Shown in pieces: positions 20,701 to 29,474 of a stretch of 64,000 nt of DNA; within the stretch, counting starts at the first letter, position 1, and every line of letters starts with the position of its first letter. The position numbers were made by a program, and so were the translations under genes. The notes under the pieces are model-generated. The model saw only the letters and a program-made list of their open reading frames with translations, was not told where the DNA came from and ran no database searches. Location of the stretch: the NCBI GenBank assembly GCA_019448385.1, contig JAGTXO010000002.1:248001-312000 (forward strand). Reading direction: 5' to 3'. This DNA is from Diacronema lutheri (taxonomy: Eukaryota > Haptophyta > Pavlovophyceae > Pavlovales > Pavlovaceae).

Positions 20701-23623
20701 CGTGCCCACCGCCGCGCCGAGCGGCGCGGCAGCGGCGGTGGCGGGCGGCACGGACGCGTCGCCCATGCCCGGCGGTGCACCCATGTCGCAGCCGCTCGAC
20801 CGCTCGAACGGCAACGCCGAGCTGCAGCCGGTGCCCGACACGGGCGCGGCCGGCTGCTGGCGCGCGGCGTGGCGGAGCGCGAGCCGCGCGCTCGCGCACG
20901 CGCACGTCGCGTGCGCGGTCGAGCTGCAGCCGGCGAGCGCGAGCACGCTGCGCGGCGCGATCGAGCGCGGCCTGCCGCTCGTCTATGTGCTGCCTCCCGC
21001 GCTCTCGTGCGACGCGGACGGTGCGCTGCCCATCGAGCTGAACGGGTGCGGCGAGCTGGGCTGGCTGCCGCCCGGCGCCGTCGCGGGGTGGGTCGGCCCG
21101 CCCGCGCGGCGTACACGCCTCGCGGTGCTTTGGGCCGCGGGCTCCGCCCCGCTCGCGCGCGCGCTCGCTGCGGTCGGCGTGCGTGCGGTCGTCTGCCTGC
21201 GCAAGCCACTCGGCGGCGTGCTCGCTGCGAGCTTCGCGGCGGCGCTCATGTCCGCGCTGCTCGGCGGCGCGCCGATCGGCGCCGCGTTCGCCGTGGCCCT
21301 CGCCGCGCTCCCCGCGTGCGCGCGCGAGGCCCTCTGCCTTGAGCTCGCAGACGCGGATGCGAGCGCGCAGCGGCTCTTCGATACCCACCCGCCCGCCGGC
21401 CCGTTCATCGACCGCACGCCCGCGCTCGCGCGCACAAACTTGCTGCACGACCCGTACGCACCCGACAGCGACGGGTCGTGCATGCGCAGCGCGGGCAGCG
21501 CGGCCGCCGCGCCCGCCAGCGCGCGTGCGCTCGGCGCGCCCGCGGCGGCATGCGGCGCGGGCGGGCGCGGCTCGTCGGCGGATGAGGGCGAGGGCGAGGA
21601 CGGGCAGGGCGACGACGCGACGCTGATTGGCCGTCGGGTGGCGATCCACCAGCTCGTGCGCTCGTGCGTGCAGCACCACCTCACCGCGCTGTACGGCACG
21701 AGCGGCGTCGGTAAGAGCGCCGTTGCCAAGGGCGCAGCATCGTACGCGCGCGCACGCCGCCTCTTCCCGGGCGGCTCCTACGTCGCGGACATGCGCGGCG
21801 TCACGTCGACCAAGGAGCTGTGCGCCATCATCGCAAAGACCCTCGGAGTGCTCGACGACGTGGACGGCGGCGCCGACGGCGCGGCCGCTGGCCGCACCGC
21901 CGCGGCCGCCGCGAGCACCCGACAGCAGCGCATCGGTGCCACTTTGCGCGAGCGCGGCCGCACGCTGCTCGTGCTTGACCGGTGTGAGTCTGCGGTGCAG
22001 CAGTGCTCCAAGCCGCTCTGCTGGTTCTTGCAGCAGCTCTGTGGCCTGTCGAGCGCCGCCATCGTGATCACCTCGCAACTGCCCCTCCCGGAGGATGCCG
22101 ACGCGCTCTTTGGCCACAACGTGTCGGTTGGCGAGGTCGAGCTCGGCGCCCTCCACGCCAACGAGGCGGCGCAGCTCCTCGCCGACGCGATGCGCCGGTA
22201 CGGCCGCCCAATCACCGCCGCGCAGCTCGGCGCGCCCGACGCGCGCCCCTCCTCCGCGGGCGCGGCGGCTCGCGCGGGCGCCGACGACTCGACGGATCCG
22301 GCGCCACGCGCGATGGCGGAGCACGCGCGGCTCGTCGACCTGCTCGCCGCGCGGCCGGCGCTCGCCGAAGCGCGCTGGCTGCCAAAGGAGATGCTGGCAG
22401 TCGCGCGCGCGCTCGGCGCAGACCGCGCGCTCGCCCTTGACGACGCGCTCGGCCGCGAGCGCGAGCGCCGGTCGGGCGCGCGCGCCAGCCTCCTCGGCGA
22501 GCGCGCGCTGCCCGCGGCCGGCCGCCTCTCGCTCCGCTCGAATGTGTCGGTCGAGAACGGCCTCTCGCGCATGCGCTCCGACGGGCAGCTGCGCGCGAGC
22601 GTGAGTCACGCGTCATCGCTCTTCGCACTCACGGCCGGCTTGGTGCTCGACACGACGAACGGCGGCGCGGCGGGCTCTGCGCGGCTGCCGCGCAGGCATG
22701 ACGCGCGTGCCGTGCCCTTCCGCCGCGCTGCGCTGCCGGCGGTGAGCGCAAGCGGCGGCGTGCCCCAACCGACGGCCTCGCCGCCGCCAGCCGACGACGC
22801 TACGGCGCCGCTCGCCGGCGGCAGCGCGGGCGCGCCGGGGCAGCGAGGCGCGTACGATGGCGGGCAGCGCGAGGCAGCGGCGTGCGCACGTGGCGCGAAC
22901 GGCGCCGCGCCCATGAGCGTGCCATTGCCTCTCCTCTCGCCGCCGGCTGTAGCGGGGGGACAGGCTGCCGCCGGCTGCTGCGCGCCCACTCCGCCAATGG
23001 TTCGAGTCCCCAGTCGCCCCTCCCGCGGCAGCTTCTGCCAGCTCGCCGCGATGCCCGAGGATGGCGAGGCGAGCGGATATGCCGATGGGCAGCCGCGCCC
23101 GCCTGACGCCGCCATGCCTGCCGCGCTCGTGCGCGAGGTGAGCGGCGGCAGCGCGCACAGCGCCGAGCCCGAGCAGTTGAAGCTGATCGGCGAGGAGCCC
23201 GCCGTCAGCACCGCCCGCACGCCAGCGATGTCGCGGGCGCGCCCGCCCGACGGCGCCGCGCCCGCGTCCGCCGAGCTGCGCGTGCCGCGCGAGACGCTCA
23301 AGTTCTTCGCCGAGCAGCTGCTGCCAAAGCTGCTCGAGCTCACGCACATTTGCGCGGGCGACGAGGCCCGCGCCGCGCTGCTCGGTGGTGGCGGCGGTGG
23401 TGGCGGCGGCGTGGCGGGCGTTGCGCACGCCCAGCCGCCCGCGCCGCCCGCGCCGCACGGCCGCCGCGACGGCGGGTTGCCGCCCGCGCGCCTCGCGACG
23501 CGCGCCGAGCTGCGCGCGCTCGAGGACAAGGTGGCGCAGCTGCATGTCCTCGCCGCTGGCCTCGGCGCAGTCGCGGTCGGCGTGCTCGCGCTCGCCGCGT
23601 CGGTGGCGCTTCGCAGGCGCTAA
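17710..23623 (+). CDS. CHAT protease-NB-ARC protein, internally duplicated and tail-anchored
   Basis: Exons 17710-18622 and 18774-23623 give about 1,920 residues. Order: (1) CHAT caspase-like domain, residues about 150-370, with His231 in YLVCHADY and Cys299 in VVVLGACHS, the expected dyad; the intron (CCG|GTGCGC ... GCAG) sits just after the Cys motif and rejoins G-RAFVAAGCKHVVAI. (2) NB-ARC-like ATPase with Walker A GERGVGKTAL (Lys455), Walker B VVVLDGVDE, and a GLPRRI motif. (3) Long low-complexity linker. (4) A degenerate second CHAT (LPLVYVLPP in place of the His motif, AVLWAAGSA in place of the Cys motif). (5) Second NTPase with GTSGVGKSAV (Lys1285) and TLLVLDRCE. (6) Another linker, a short helix and a C-terminal membrane segment (AAGLGAVAVGVLALAASVAL) ending in RRR. 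CHAT-STAND proteins act in bacterial defence and regulated cell death; a similar signalling role here is inference. Confidence 0.85.
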
Positions 23624-23639
23624 GCGTCACTAAGCGGCA

Positions 23640-23806
23640 GTGCTGCGCGGCCCCTGCGCGCTCGTGTGGTCTCGGCCCCCTCACAGTCAGGTGCACCAGC
23701 CCTCCAGTCTGACAGTCGATCATCGTTCGCACGGTCACAGAGTAAGTCGATCATCATTCGCACGGCCGCTACCTGCCCGAGTGCTGCACGGCCCCTGCGC
23801 GCTCGT
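23640..23806 (+). repeat. Two interleaved near-identical repeat pairs at a convergent gene end
   Basis: Pair A: 23640-23665 and 23781-23806, 25 of 26 bases alike. Pair B: 23715-23734 and 23746-23765, 19 of 20 alike. The second copy of A lies within the last codons of the DENN-GRAM gene (antisense); the rest is in the gap after the CHAT/NB-ARC stop. Confidence 0.85.
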
Positions 23807-26451
23807 CTTTTCTCAGCGCGTTCCCGTCTCGCGCAGGTGTCGGCGGAGGCGATCCGCGGTCGCTCCCGCCCGCAGCGCCGCGCATCGTGGCAGGCGCGGC
23901 CGCCTGCTGCCTGCGCGCCCCCTCCTCCTCCTCCTCCTCCTCCAGCGCCTGCTGTACCGCCTGCTGCGCGCGCCGCACTGCATTCGCCTGCAGGTAGCGC
24001 GCAAACGCGAACGCGCGCTCCTGCCCGAGCGATGGCAGAGCGCTGAAGAAGAGGACGGGCCCTGCGGGGCGCATGGCGAGCGGCGGACGCCGCCGCGCGC
24101 GCGAAAGGGGGCGACGGCCGAGCGAACGATGCGCGCAGTCAGCGGCTGGGCGGGCCACGGCGAGGGTGCGCGCAATCCCGCACTCGCCGCCCCGCACCTT
24201 GCGCGGTGTGCACGGCAATACCGCGCTGCGCAAAGGGTCCACCGCCCGTCTTCTCCACGCGCACCACCTCGACGAGAGGCAGGCGGATCAGCCGCCCGTT
24301 GCCCGCCAAATAGCAAAGCGAGTCTGCTGTCATGAAGAGGCGGCCACTCGACTGAAAGGCACCGGAAAGGGGGGGGGGGGGGGGGTATGGTGGGGACGGG
24401 ACGGGCAGCTGAGGCGAGCGCGCGCGGGCAACCCCACCCCACCCCTTCAGGGGAAGGGGCGCAACCGCAAGGCGCACGCGCCGCCGCGCGGTGCGCGGTG
24501 CGCGCGCCGCGCGCCGCACCCTCGTGGCGGCAGGTCCGCCGCCATGCGTAAGGGAGCAAGCATACTCAACGACCGGCACTTCGCGCACTGCGAAGCGGCG
24601 CTGAAAGTCTGCGATGGTCGAGTCGGCGAGCTGCTCGTCGCCGTCGTCCACGCCGCCTGCGTCGGCAGACGTCGCCTCGTCCGCTTCGCCGCCGGCTCCG
24701 CGCGCATTACCGCGCCGCGCGATGGGCAACCACGTCCCCTCCGGCAGCCGGATTCGCACGCCGCGGCGCAGCACGTGGCTAAGCAGACGAAGGGATAGGA
24801 GCTGCAGCGTAACGGCCCGCTCCTTGAGGCGCACATACACCGCGCCGTGCGAGCGCGCCCACTGCGCGGTCAGGCGCCACGCCGCCTGCCCGCACCGCAC
24901 GGCCGCGCCTCCGCGCTCGCCGTCTGGCGGACAGCCCGCGTGGAGGTTTTGAAATGGGGCGGCCGCACACACCTCCGCCACGAGCGGCAACGCGTGCGCG
25001 CTGAGCGTGCCCCCGACGACGCTCGCTGCGGCCGCGCCGCCCGCGTGCTGCAGCTCGGCGAGCAGCAGCGCGGGCAAATGGTCGAGCTTGGCGAGCCGAA
25101 AGTCGTTGGCCAGATCGTCCGGCTGCACGCGCACGCCGCTCGCCCCGAACAGCCGCCCGATACGGCGCTGGAGCACGTTCGCGCAGCCGGAGAGGAGGCG
25201 CCAGTGGCGCACGGCCGACTGGTCAAGTGGCGAGCGCGACGCGCCGAGCACGCCGTCCTCCGAGAGCGGGTCCGCGAGCGAGAGCGCCGCGCTGAGGAAG
25301 GCGGCACGCACCTCGCCCTCGTCCAATGACCCCTCGTCCGACGCGTGCGTGCGCAGCTGCGCGCGGAGGCGCGCGAGGGGCGGCGTGCCCATCAGCTGCT
25401 CGTGCAGCCGCGCCACGTCCGCCGCGGGCGAAAATGCCGCCGCGCCGGCCGCGTCGAGGTCGACGCAATGCACGTCGTGCGCGCTCTGCCGCACAGCGCG
25501 CAGCATCGTGCGGTCGCAGCCGACGAGGAACGGTGTGGGCGAGTGGCACAGGAAGGGCGCGAAGGCGGCGCCGCCGTCGGCGGTGGGCAGCATCGGCAGC
25601 ACGTACCCCGCGCACTCGAACGGCAGCAGCAGCGTCTGCACGCCGTGCACCGCGACGTTGCGCACGGCCGCATCCGCTGAGCCAATCAGAAGCTTCCCGT
25701 CAAGGAGGACACACAGCCATGCGCGCACGAGCGTGTCGGTCTGCCAGCGAAGGGCGCGGAGGAGGGGGAGAAGCGGCAGGCGCGGATGCATCCCGTCCGC
25801 AAACAGCCGCTCCGTGTGCGCCGCCACCTCGTCCAGCGCGCCGACGACGCGCGCGAGCTGCTGCCGGAGGGCGGGCGCGGCGGGCAACAGCTGACCGTGT
25901 TGAGCATGCTCCTCGGCGACCTGCTGCAGGAAGAGCGTGCAGACGCGGTACAGCGGGTGCGCGGAGGCGAGCACGAGGCACACCGGTGTCCACGCGCCCG
26001 CGCCCGCCTGCGGGTTGGGGAAGGCCGTCGTGAGGCACGCGGCGTGGTCGGTGCGGCCGTCAGGCCGCTCGCACGCAAACGTGTGCACGTACGACGAGAG
26101 GCCGCCGTTGGTGCGGTCGGGCAGCGGGAGCAGGTCGGGGAAGCAGTACGGGACGAGATGCTCCGCGCTCGCCTCCGCCGGCACCGCCGTACCCACGCGC
26201 ACCAGCGCGCAGAACTGGCGCGAGACGGGCAGCTGCAGCCCGAGCGGCGCGTTGAACTCGGCGTCGCCCCACGCCTCGGACGGCGCGGCCGCCGTGCCGC
26301 GCACCGTAGGCCCGACGAGCACGAAGGCGCGCACGTCGCTGTCCACCCGCGCCGCAGCGCCCGCCGCACCCGCCGACGCGGGCGCCGACGACGCGCACGA
26401 CGGACGTGCGAGCAGCAGGAGCGCCGCCGCGCCGCGGCGGACGGCCATCAT
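23769..26451 (-). CDS. DENN-domain Rab regulator with C-terminal GRAM domain
   Basis: Exons 26451-24520, 24351-24198 and 24061-23769 give about 792 residues. The upstream DENN part (VRAFVLVGP, PYCFPDLLPL, SYVHTFACERPDG) leads to the core DENN (LLDGKLLIGS, VQTLLLPFECAGYVLPMLP, FAPFLCHSPTPFLVGCD). DENN proteins are exchange factors for Rab GTPases. The C-terminus is a GRAM/PH-like lipid-binding domain (SSGRLFMTADSLCYLAG ... IRLPLVEVVRVEK ... GIAVHTAQG joined across intron 2 to PVLFFSALP and RAFAFARYL), then a poly-Glu coiled tail. Intron 1 contains a poly-C run close to its acceptor. The start Met pair precedes a hydrophobic stretch (AALLLLARPS) unusual for a cytosolic DENN protein, so the true N-terminus could differ. 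Confidence 0.75.
24369..24385. repeat. Poly-G run of 17 inside an intron
   Basis: Poly-C on the sense strand of the DENN-GRAM gene, ending 17 bases before the 3' splice site (TTTCAG) of intron 24352-24519, where a polypyrimidine tract is expected. Confidence 0.95.
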
Positions 26452-26474
26452 TAAGTACACGTGGCCGCTGCACC
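26452..26474. promoter_or_regulatory. 23-base divergent gap between DENN and BioF start codons
   Basis: Only 23 bases separate the two outward-facing start codons, so the 5' UTRs must be nearly absent or the core promoters must lie within the neighbouring coding sequence. The gap contains CACGTG (G-box/E-box) at 26458-26463. Confidence 0.5.
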
Positions 26475-27758
26475 ATGGAGGCTTGTCGAGGGCCCTCGGA
26501 GGCGTGGGCGGAGTGGACGGCAAGGCGGCTCGCCGAGCTGCGCGACCGGCGCGTGCTGCGCTCGCTCCGCGCGCTCAGTCCCGTGCTTGGCGACGCGAGC
26601 GCCGTTGTGCTCGACGCGGGCACGCGAGACAGCTGGGCGCGCGACGCGCCGAGCCTCGGCGAGTGGGAGGGCGCACAGACGGAGCGGCTCGTGCTCTTCG
26701 CCGCGAACGACTACCTGGGGCTGAGCGCGCACGCCGACGTGCGTGCCGCCGCAGCAGCCGCCGCCGCCGAGTCTGGCTGCGGCCCGCGCGCGTCGCCGCT
26801 CGTGAGCGGCTACACGCACGCGCACCGGCGGCTCGAGAGCGACCTCGCGGCGCTCAAGGGTACGGAGGAGGCGCTCGTGCTGCCGACGGGCTACGCAGCC
26901 AACCTGGCGGTGCTCGGCGCGCTCGCCGACTCGCCCTCCGCCGCCATCTTCTCCGACGCGCTCAACCACGCGTCGATCGTCGACGGCGCGCGGCTCGCGG
27001 CGCGCGGCGCGGGCGCGGCGCTGCACGTCTACAAGCATAACGACATGGCCGATCTAGGCGCGCAGCTGGCGGCGAGCACGGCGGCGCGCAAGCTGATTGT
27101 GAGCGACTCGCTCTTCTCGATGGACGGCGACTACGCCGACGTGCGCGCCCTCGTCGCGCTGCGCGCGTCGCACGGCGCTCTGCTTGTGCTCGACGACGCG
27201 CACGCGACGCTCGTCTGCGGCGAGGGCGGCGGCGGCGTCGCGCAGATGCAGGGCGTGCGGCCGGAGGAGGTGGACGTGACGGTAGGCACGTTGAGCAAGG
27301 CCTTTGGCGCGCACGGTGGATTCGTCGCGTGCAGCGCGCAGCTCAAGCGGCTGCTCGTCTCGACGGGTCGGCCGGTCATCTTCTCAACAGCGCTGCCCGC
27401 GCCAGCGGTCGCGGCCGCGTCGGCGGCGCTGCGCGCCGCGACGCCAGCGCTGCGCGCCAAGCTGTGGGCCAACGTGCGCCTCTTCGCTGCCGAGACCGGC
27501 CTTCCCGCCGCCTCGCCCATCGTGCCCGTCGTCGTCGGCGACGAGGCGGACGCGCTCGCGCTCTCGGCGGCGCTCCTCGCCGACGGCTTCTTCGTGCCGG
27601 CAATCCGGCCGCCGACGGTGCCGCGCGGCTCGTCGCGGCTACGCGTCACGCTCTCCGCCGCGCACGACGAGGCCGACGTGCGTGCGCTCGCCGCCGCGCT
27701 CCGCCGGCACGGCGCGTGCGGCGCCCGAGCTGCCGGCCGCCTCCGCGCAAAGTTGTGA
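26475..27758 (+). CDS. bioF: 8-amino-7-oxononanoate synthase (biotin synthesis), peroxisomal type
   Basis: PLP enzyme that joins pimeloyl-CoA (or ACP) and L-alanine to make KAPA, the first committed biotin step. Single exon, 427 residues. Family features: FAANDYLGLSAHADV, SPLVSGYTHAHRRLESDLAALKG, LPTGYAANLAVLG, SDALNHASIVDGARL, DSLFSMDGDYADV, DDAHATLVCGEGG and the PLP-lysine motif VGTLSKAFGAHGG. The last three residues are AKL, a plausible type 1 peroxisomal signal; KAPA synthases of plants and fungi are peroxisomal, so this fits. Related 2-oxoamine synthases (KBL, SPT, ALAS) are less likely given the DDAHATLVCGE and C-terminal context. Confidence 0.88.
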   Translation: MEACRGPSEAWAEWTARRLAELRDRRVLRSLRALSPVLGDASAVVLDAGTRDSWARDAPSLGEWEGAQTERLVLFAANDYLGLSAHADVRAAAAAAAAESGCGPRASPLVSGYTHAHRRLESDLAALKGTEEALVLPTGYAANLAVLGALADSPSAAIFSDALNHASIVDGARLAARGAGAALHVYKHNDMADLGAQLAASTAARKLIVSDSLFSMDGDYADVRALVALRASHGALLVLDDAHATLVCGEGGGGVAQMQGVRPEEVDVTVGTLSKAFGAHGGFVACSAQLKRLLVSTGRPVIFSTALPAPAVAAASAALRAATPALRAKLWANVRLFAAETGLPAASPIVPVVVGDEADALALSAALLADGFFVPAIRPPTVPRGSSRLRVTLSAAHDEADVRALAAALRRHGACGARAAGRLRAKL

Positions 27759-27844
27759 GTCGGGATCTGACACCATCGTGGTGTTGTAGTGTGTGTCGGA
27801 TGCCGACCGCAAGCGTTCCGCCGGTTGGCGCGAATATTGGCCGA

Positions 27845-29140
27845 ATGGCGGCGCACCGATCCAGAGCGCTCGCGCTCGTTGCCGCCTTGTCGGCCGCCCT
27901 CGTGCTCGCCGTCGTGCTTTGCACGCGGGACGGGCGCTCCGACGCGCCCGAGCGCTTCCTCTTCTTTGCACCGTCCGCGCCGTCCACACCGCCGCCACCA
28001 CCGCCGCCGTACGTCGCGCTGCGCGACGCCGCGCCCGCGCGCCCGCTGATCGGCACGGCGTACAACGACTTCCGCCTGTGGGGCCTTGGCGACGCGGCGG
28101 CGGAGGCGCAGTACGAGGCACTGCTCGCGGCCAACTTCAACGTGCTCACGGCAGAGAACGCGTGCAAGCCGGCCGCCATCATGCCCACGCGCGACGCGCC
28201 TCCCGACTTCGCGCCGTGCGACCGCGTCCTCGCGTTCGCGCGCGAGCACGGCATGCGCTTCCGGCTGCACGTGATTGGGTGGGGCGAGTGGAACCCGGAG
28301 TGGATGGTGCAGCTACCCTCAGAAGAGCGCGAGGACGCGCTCCTCGACTACGCCCGAGCCGTCCTTTTGCACTACAACGGCTCGGTCGACTACGTCGACG
28401 TTGTCAACGAGGCCGTTTGCGATCAGATCGCCTTCACGGCGTCCAAGCGCAATTGTGGCTCCGGTCCTGGCGAGCTCAAGGCAGGCCAGTGGGTGCCCTC
28501 CGTGCCCAGCTACCTCGACCGCCTCTTCCTTCTCGCGCGCGAGTTGTGTGCGGAGTGCATTCTTGTGTACAACGAATATGGGCACGAGAGCAATGCCGAC
28601 CCGATTGATGGCGGCAAGCACGAGCGCGTCCTTTCGACGGTGCGCGCGGCACTGTCACGCGGCGTGCCGATCGACGCGGTCGGCTTCCAGTTCCACGCGA
28701 GCAACCTGGCGACCGGCCACGGCGTGCTCGGCCTGCCGTTCGCCGGCTACTTGCCGGGCGTGCGCCACGCGTTTGCCCACTTCGCCGCGCTCGGCGTCGC
28801 GCTGCACGTGACGGAGATCGATGTCGGCTGCACCGTGCCCACGATGCCGTGCACGCCGTGGGAGTCGGACGGCGCGCGCCAGGAGGCACAGGCCGCCGTG
28901 TACTCGGCGGCGCTGGCCGCGTGCGTCGAGAACCCGGCGTGCACTGTCTTCCAGACGTGGGGCCCGACCGACCGGTTCTCGTGGAGGGACGGCGGTTGGG
29001 AGGCCACCGCGGCCACCAGCCTCGCGCCAAGCAGGCTCATGGACCAGCGCGCGCACCTGTTCACGCGGGACTACGAGCCCAAGGCGGCGTACTGGGCGCT
29101 GCTCAAGGTTTTGCAGGACGCGGCGGCGTCTCCCGCCTGA
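27845..29140 (+). CDS. GH10 endo-beta-1,4-xylanase-like protein, secreted or type II membrane
   Basis: Single exon, 431 residues from the second ATG; an upstream in-frame ATG at 27800 would add 15. A basic start followed by ALALVAALSAALVLAVVLC is a signal peptide or anchor, then a Pro-rich linker. The GH10 barrel has FNVLTAENACKPAAIMP, LHVIGWGEWNPEWM, the acid/base Glu in VDVVNEAVCD, FLLARELCAECILVYNEYG, VGFQFHAS and the nucleophile Glu in LHVTEIDVG, then FQTWGPTDRFSW. Substrate may be xylan or another beta-glycan of the algal cell covering, or of food particles. All key residues are present, so it is probably active. Confidence 0.88.
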   Translation: MAAHRSRALALVAALSAALVLAVVLCTRDGRSDAPERFLFFAPSAPSTPPPPPPPYVALRDAAPARPLIGTAYNDFRLWGLGDAAAEAQYEALLAANFNVLTAENACKPAAIMPTRDAPPDFAPCDRVLAFAREHGMRFRLHVIGWGEWNPEWMVQLPSEEREDALLDYARAVLLHYNGSVDYVDVVNEAVCDQIAFTASKRNCGSGPGELKAGQWVPSVPSYLDRLFLLARELCAECILVYNEYGHESNADPIDGGKHERVLSTVRAALSRGVPIDAVGFQFHASNLATGHGVLGLPFAGYLPGVRHAFAHFAALGVALHVTEIDVGCTVPTMPCTPWESDGARQEAQAAVYSAALAACVENPACTVFQTWGPTDRFSWRDGGWEATAATSLAPSRLMDQRAHLFTRDYEPKAAYWALLKVLQDAAASPA

Positions 29141-29474
29141 GCAATGGCATCCGGATCAGTCTGTACACTTCCGCTCGCAGGCTCTCATTGTTCTTTTCCC
29201 ACTTTTGCGTCACGAGGGGGGGGGGGGGAAGGGGGGGGGGGGGGGGGGCGGCTTGGGGGTAGGGCTCCGGAAGGAGCCTCGGTATCTCCCCCCCTGTCCC
29301 GTTTGACATGACATTGTGCTGAACAGGAGCAGTGCGTGCCGATCCTCGCTGGGACACAGCGAGCCCTGAAGCCACAGCGCCGTGGGCGTGCGAGTGTGGG
29401 CCGCTGGGATCACACCTGCAGACCATCCGTGTCCCCACGCGCCCAGTTCGTGCGCGCTACGCCGAGCCCTGCGC
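29141..29474. other. Convergent intergenic region with two poly-G runs
   Basis: 334 bases between the GH10 and RND-GT2 stop codons. It contains 13 G (29216-29228), AA, then 18 G (29231-29248). Otherwise I see no coding signal; it should hold both 3' UTRs. Confidence 0.6.

Noticed and set aside
20528-22609. Long antisense open frames across the CHAT/NB-ARC gene (for example 693 codons)
   Set aside because: Arg/Ala-rich composition with no motif; at this GC content stop codons are rare in all frames, so long shadows are expected.
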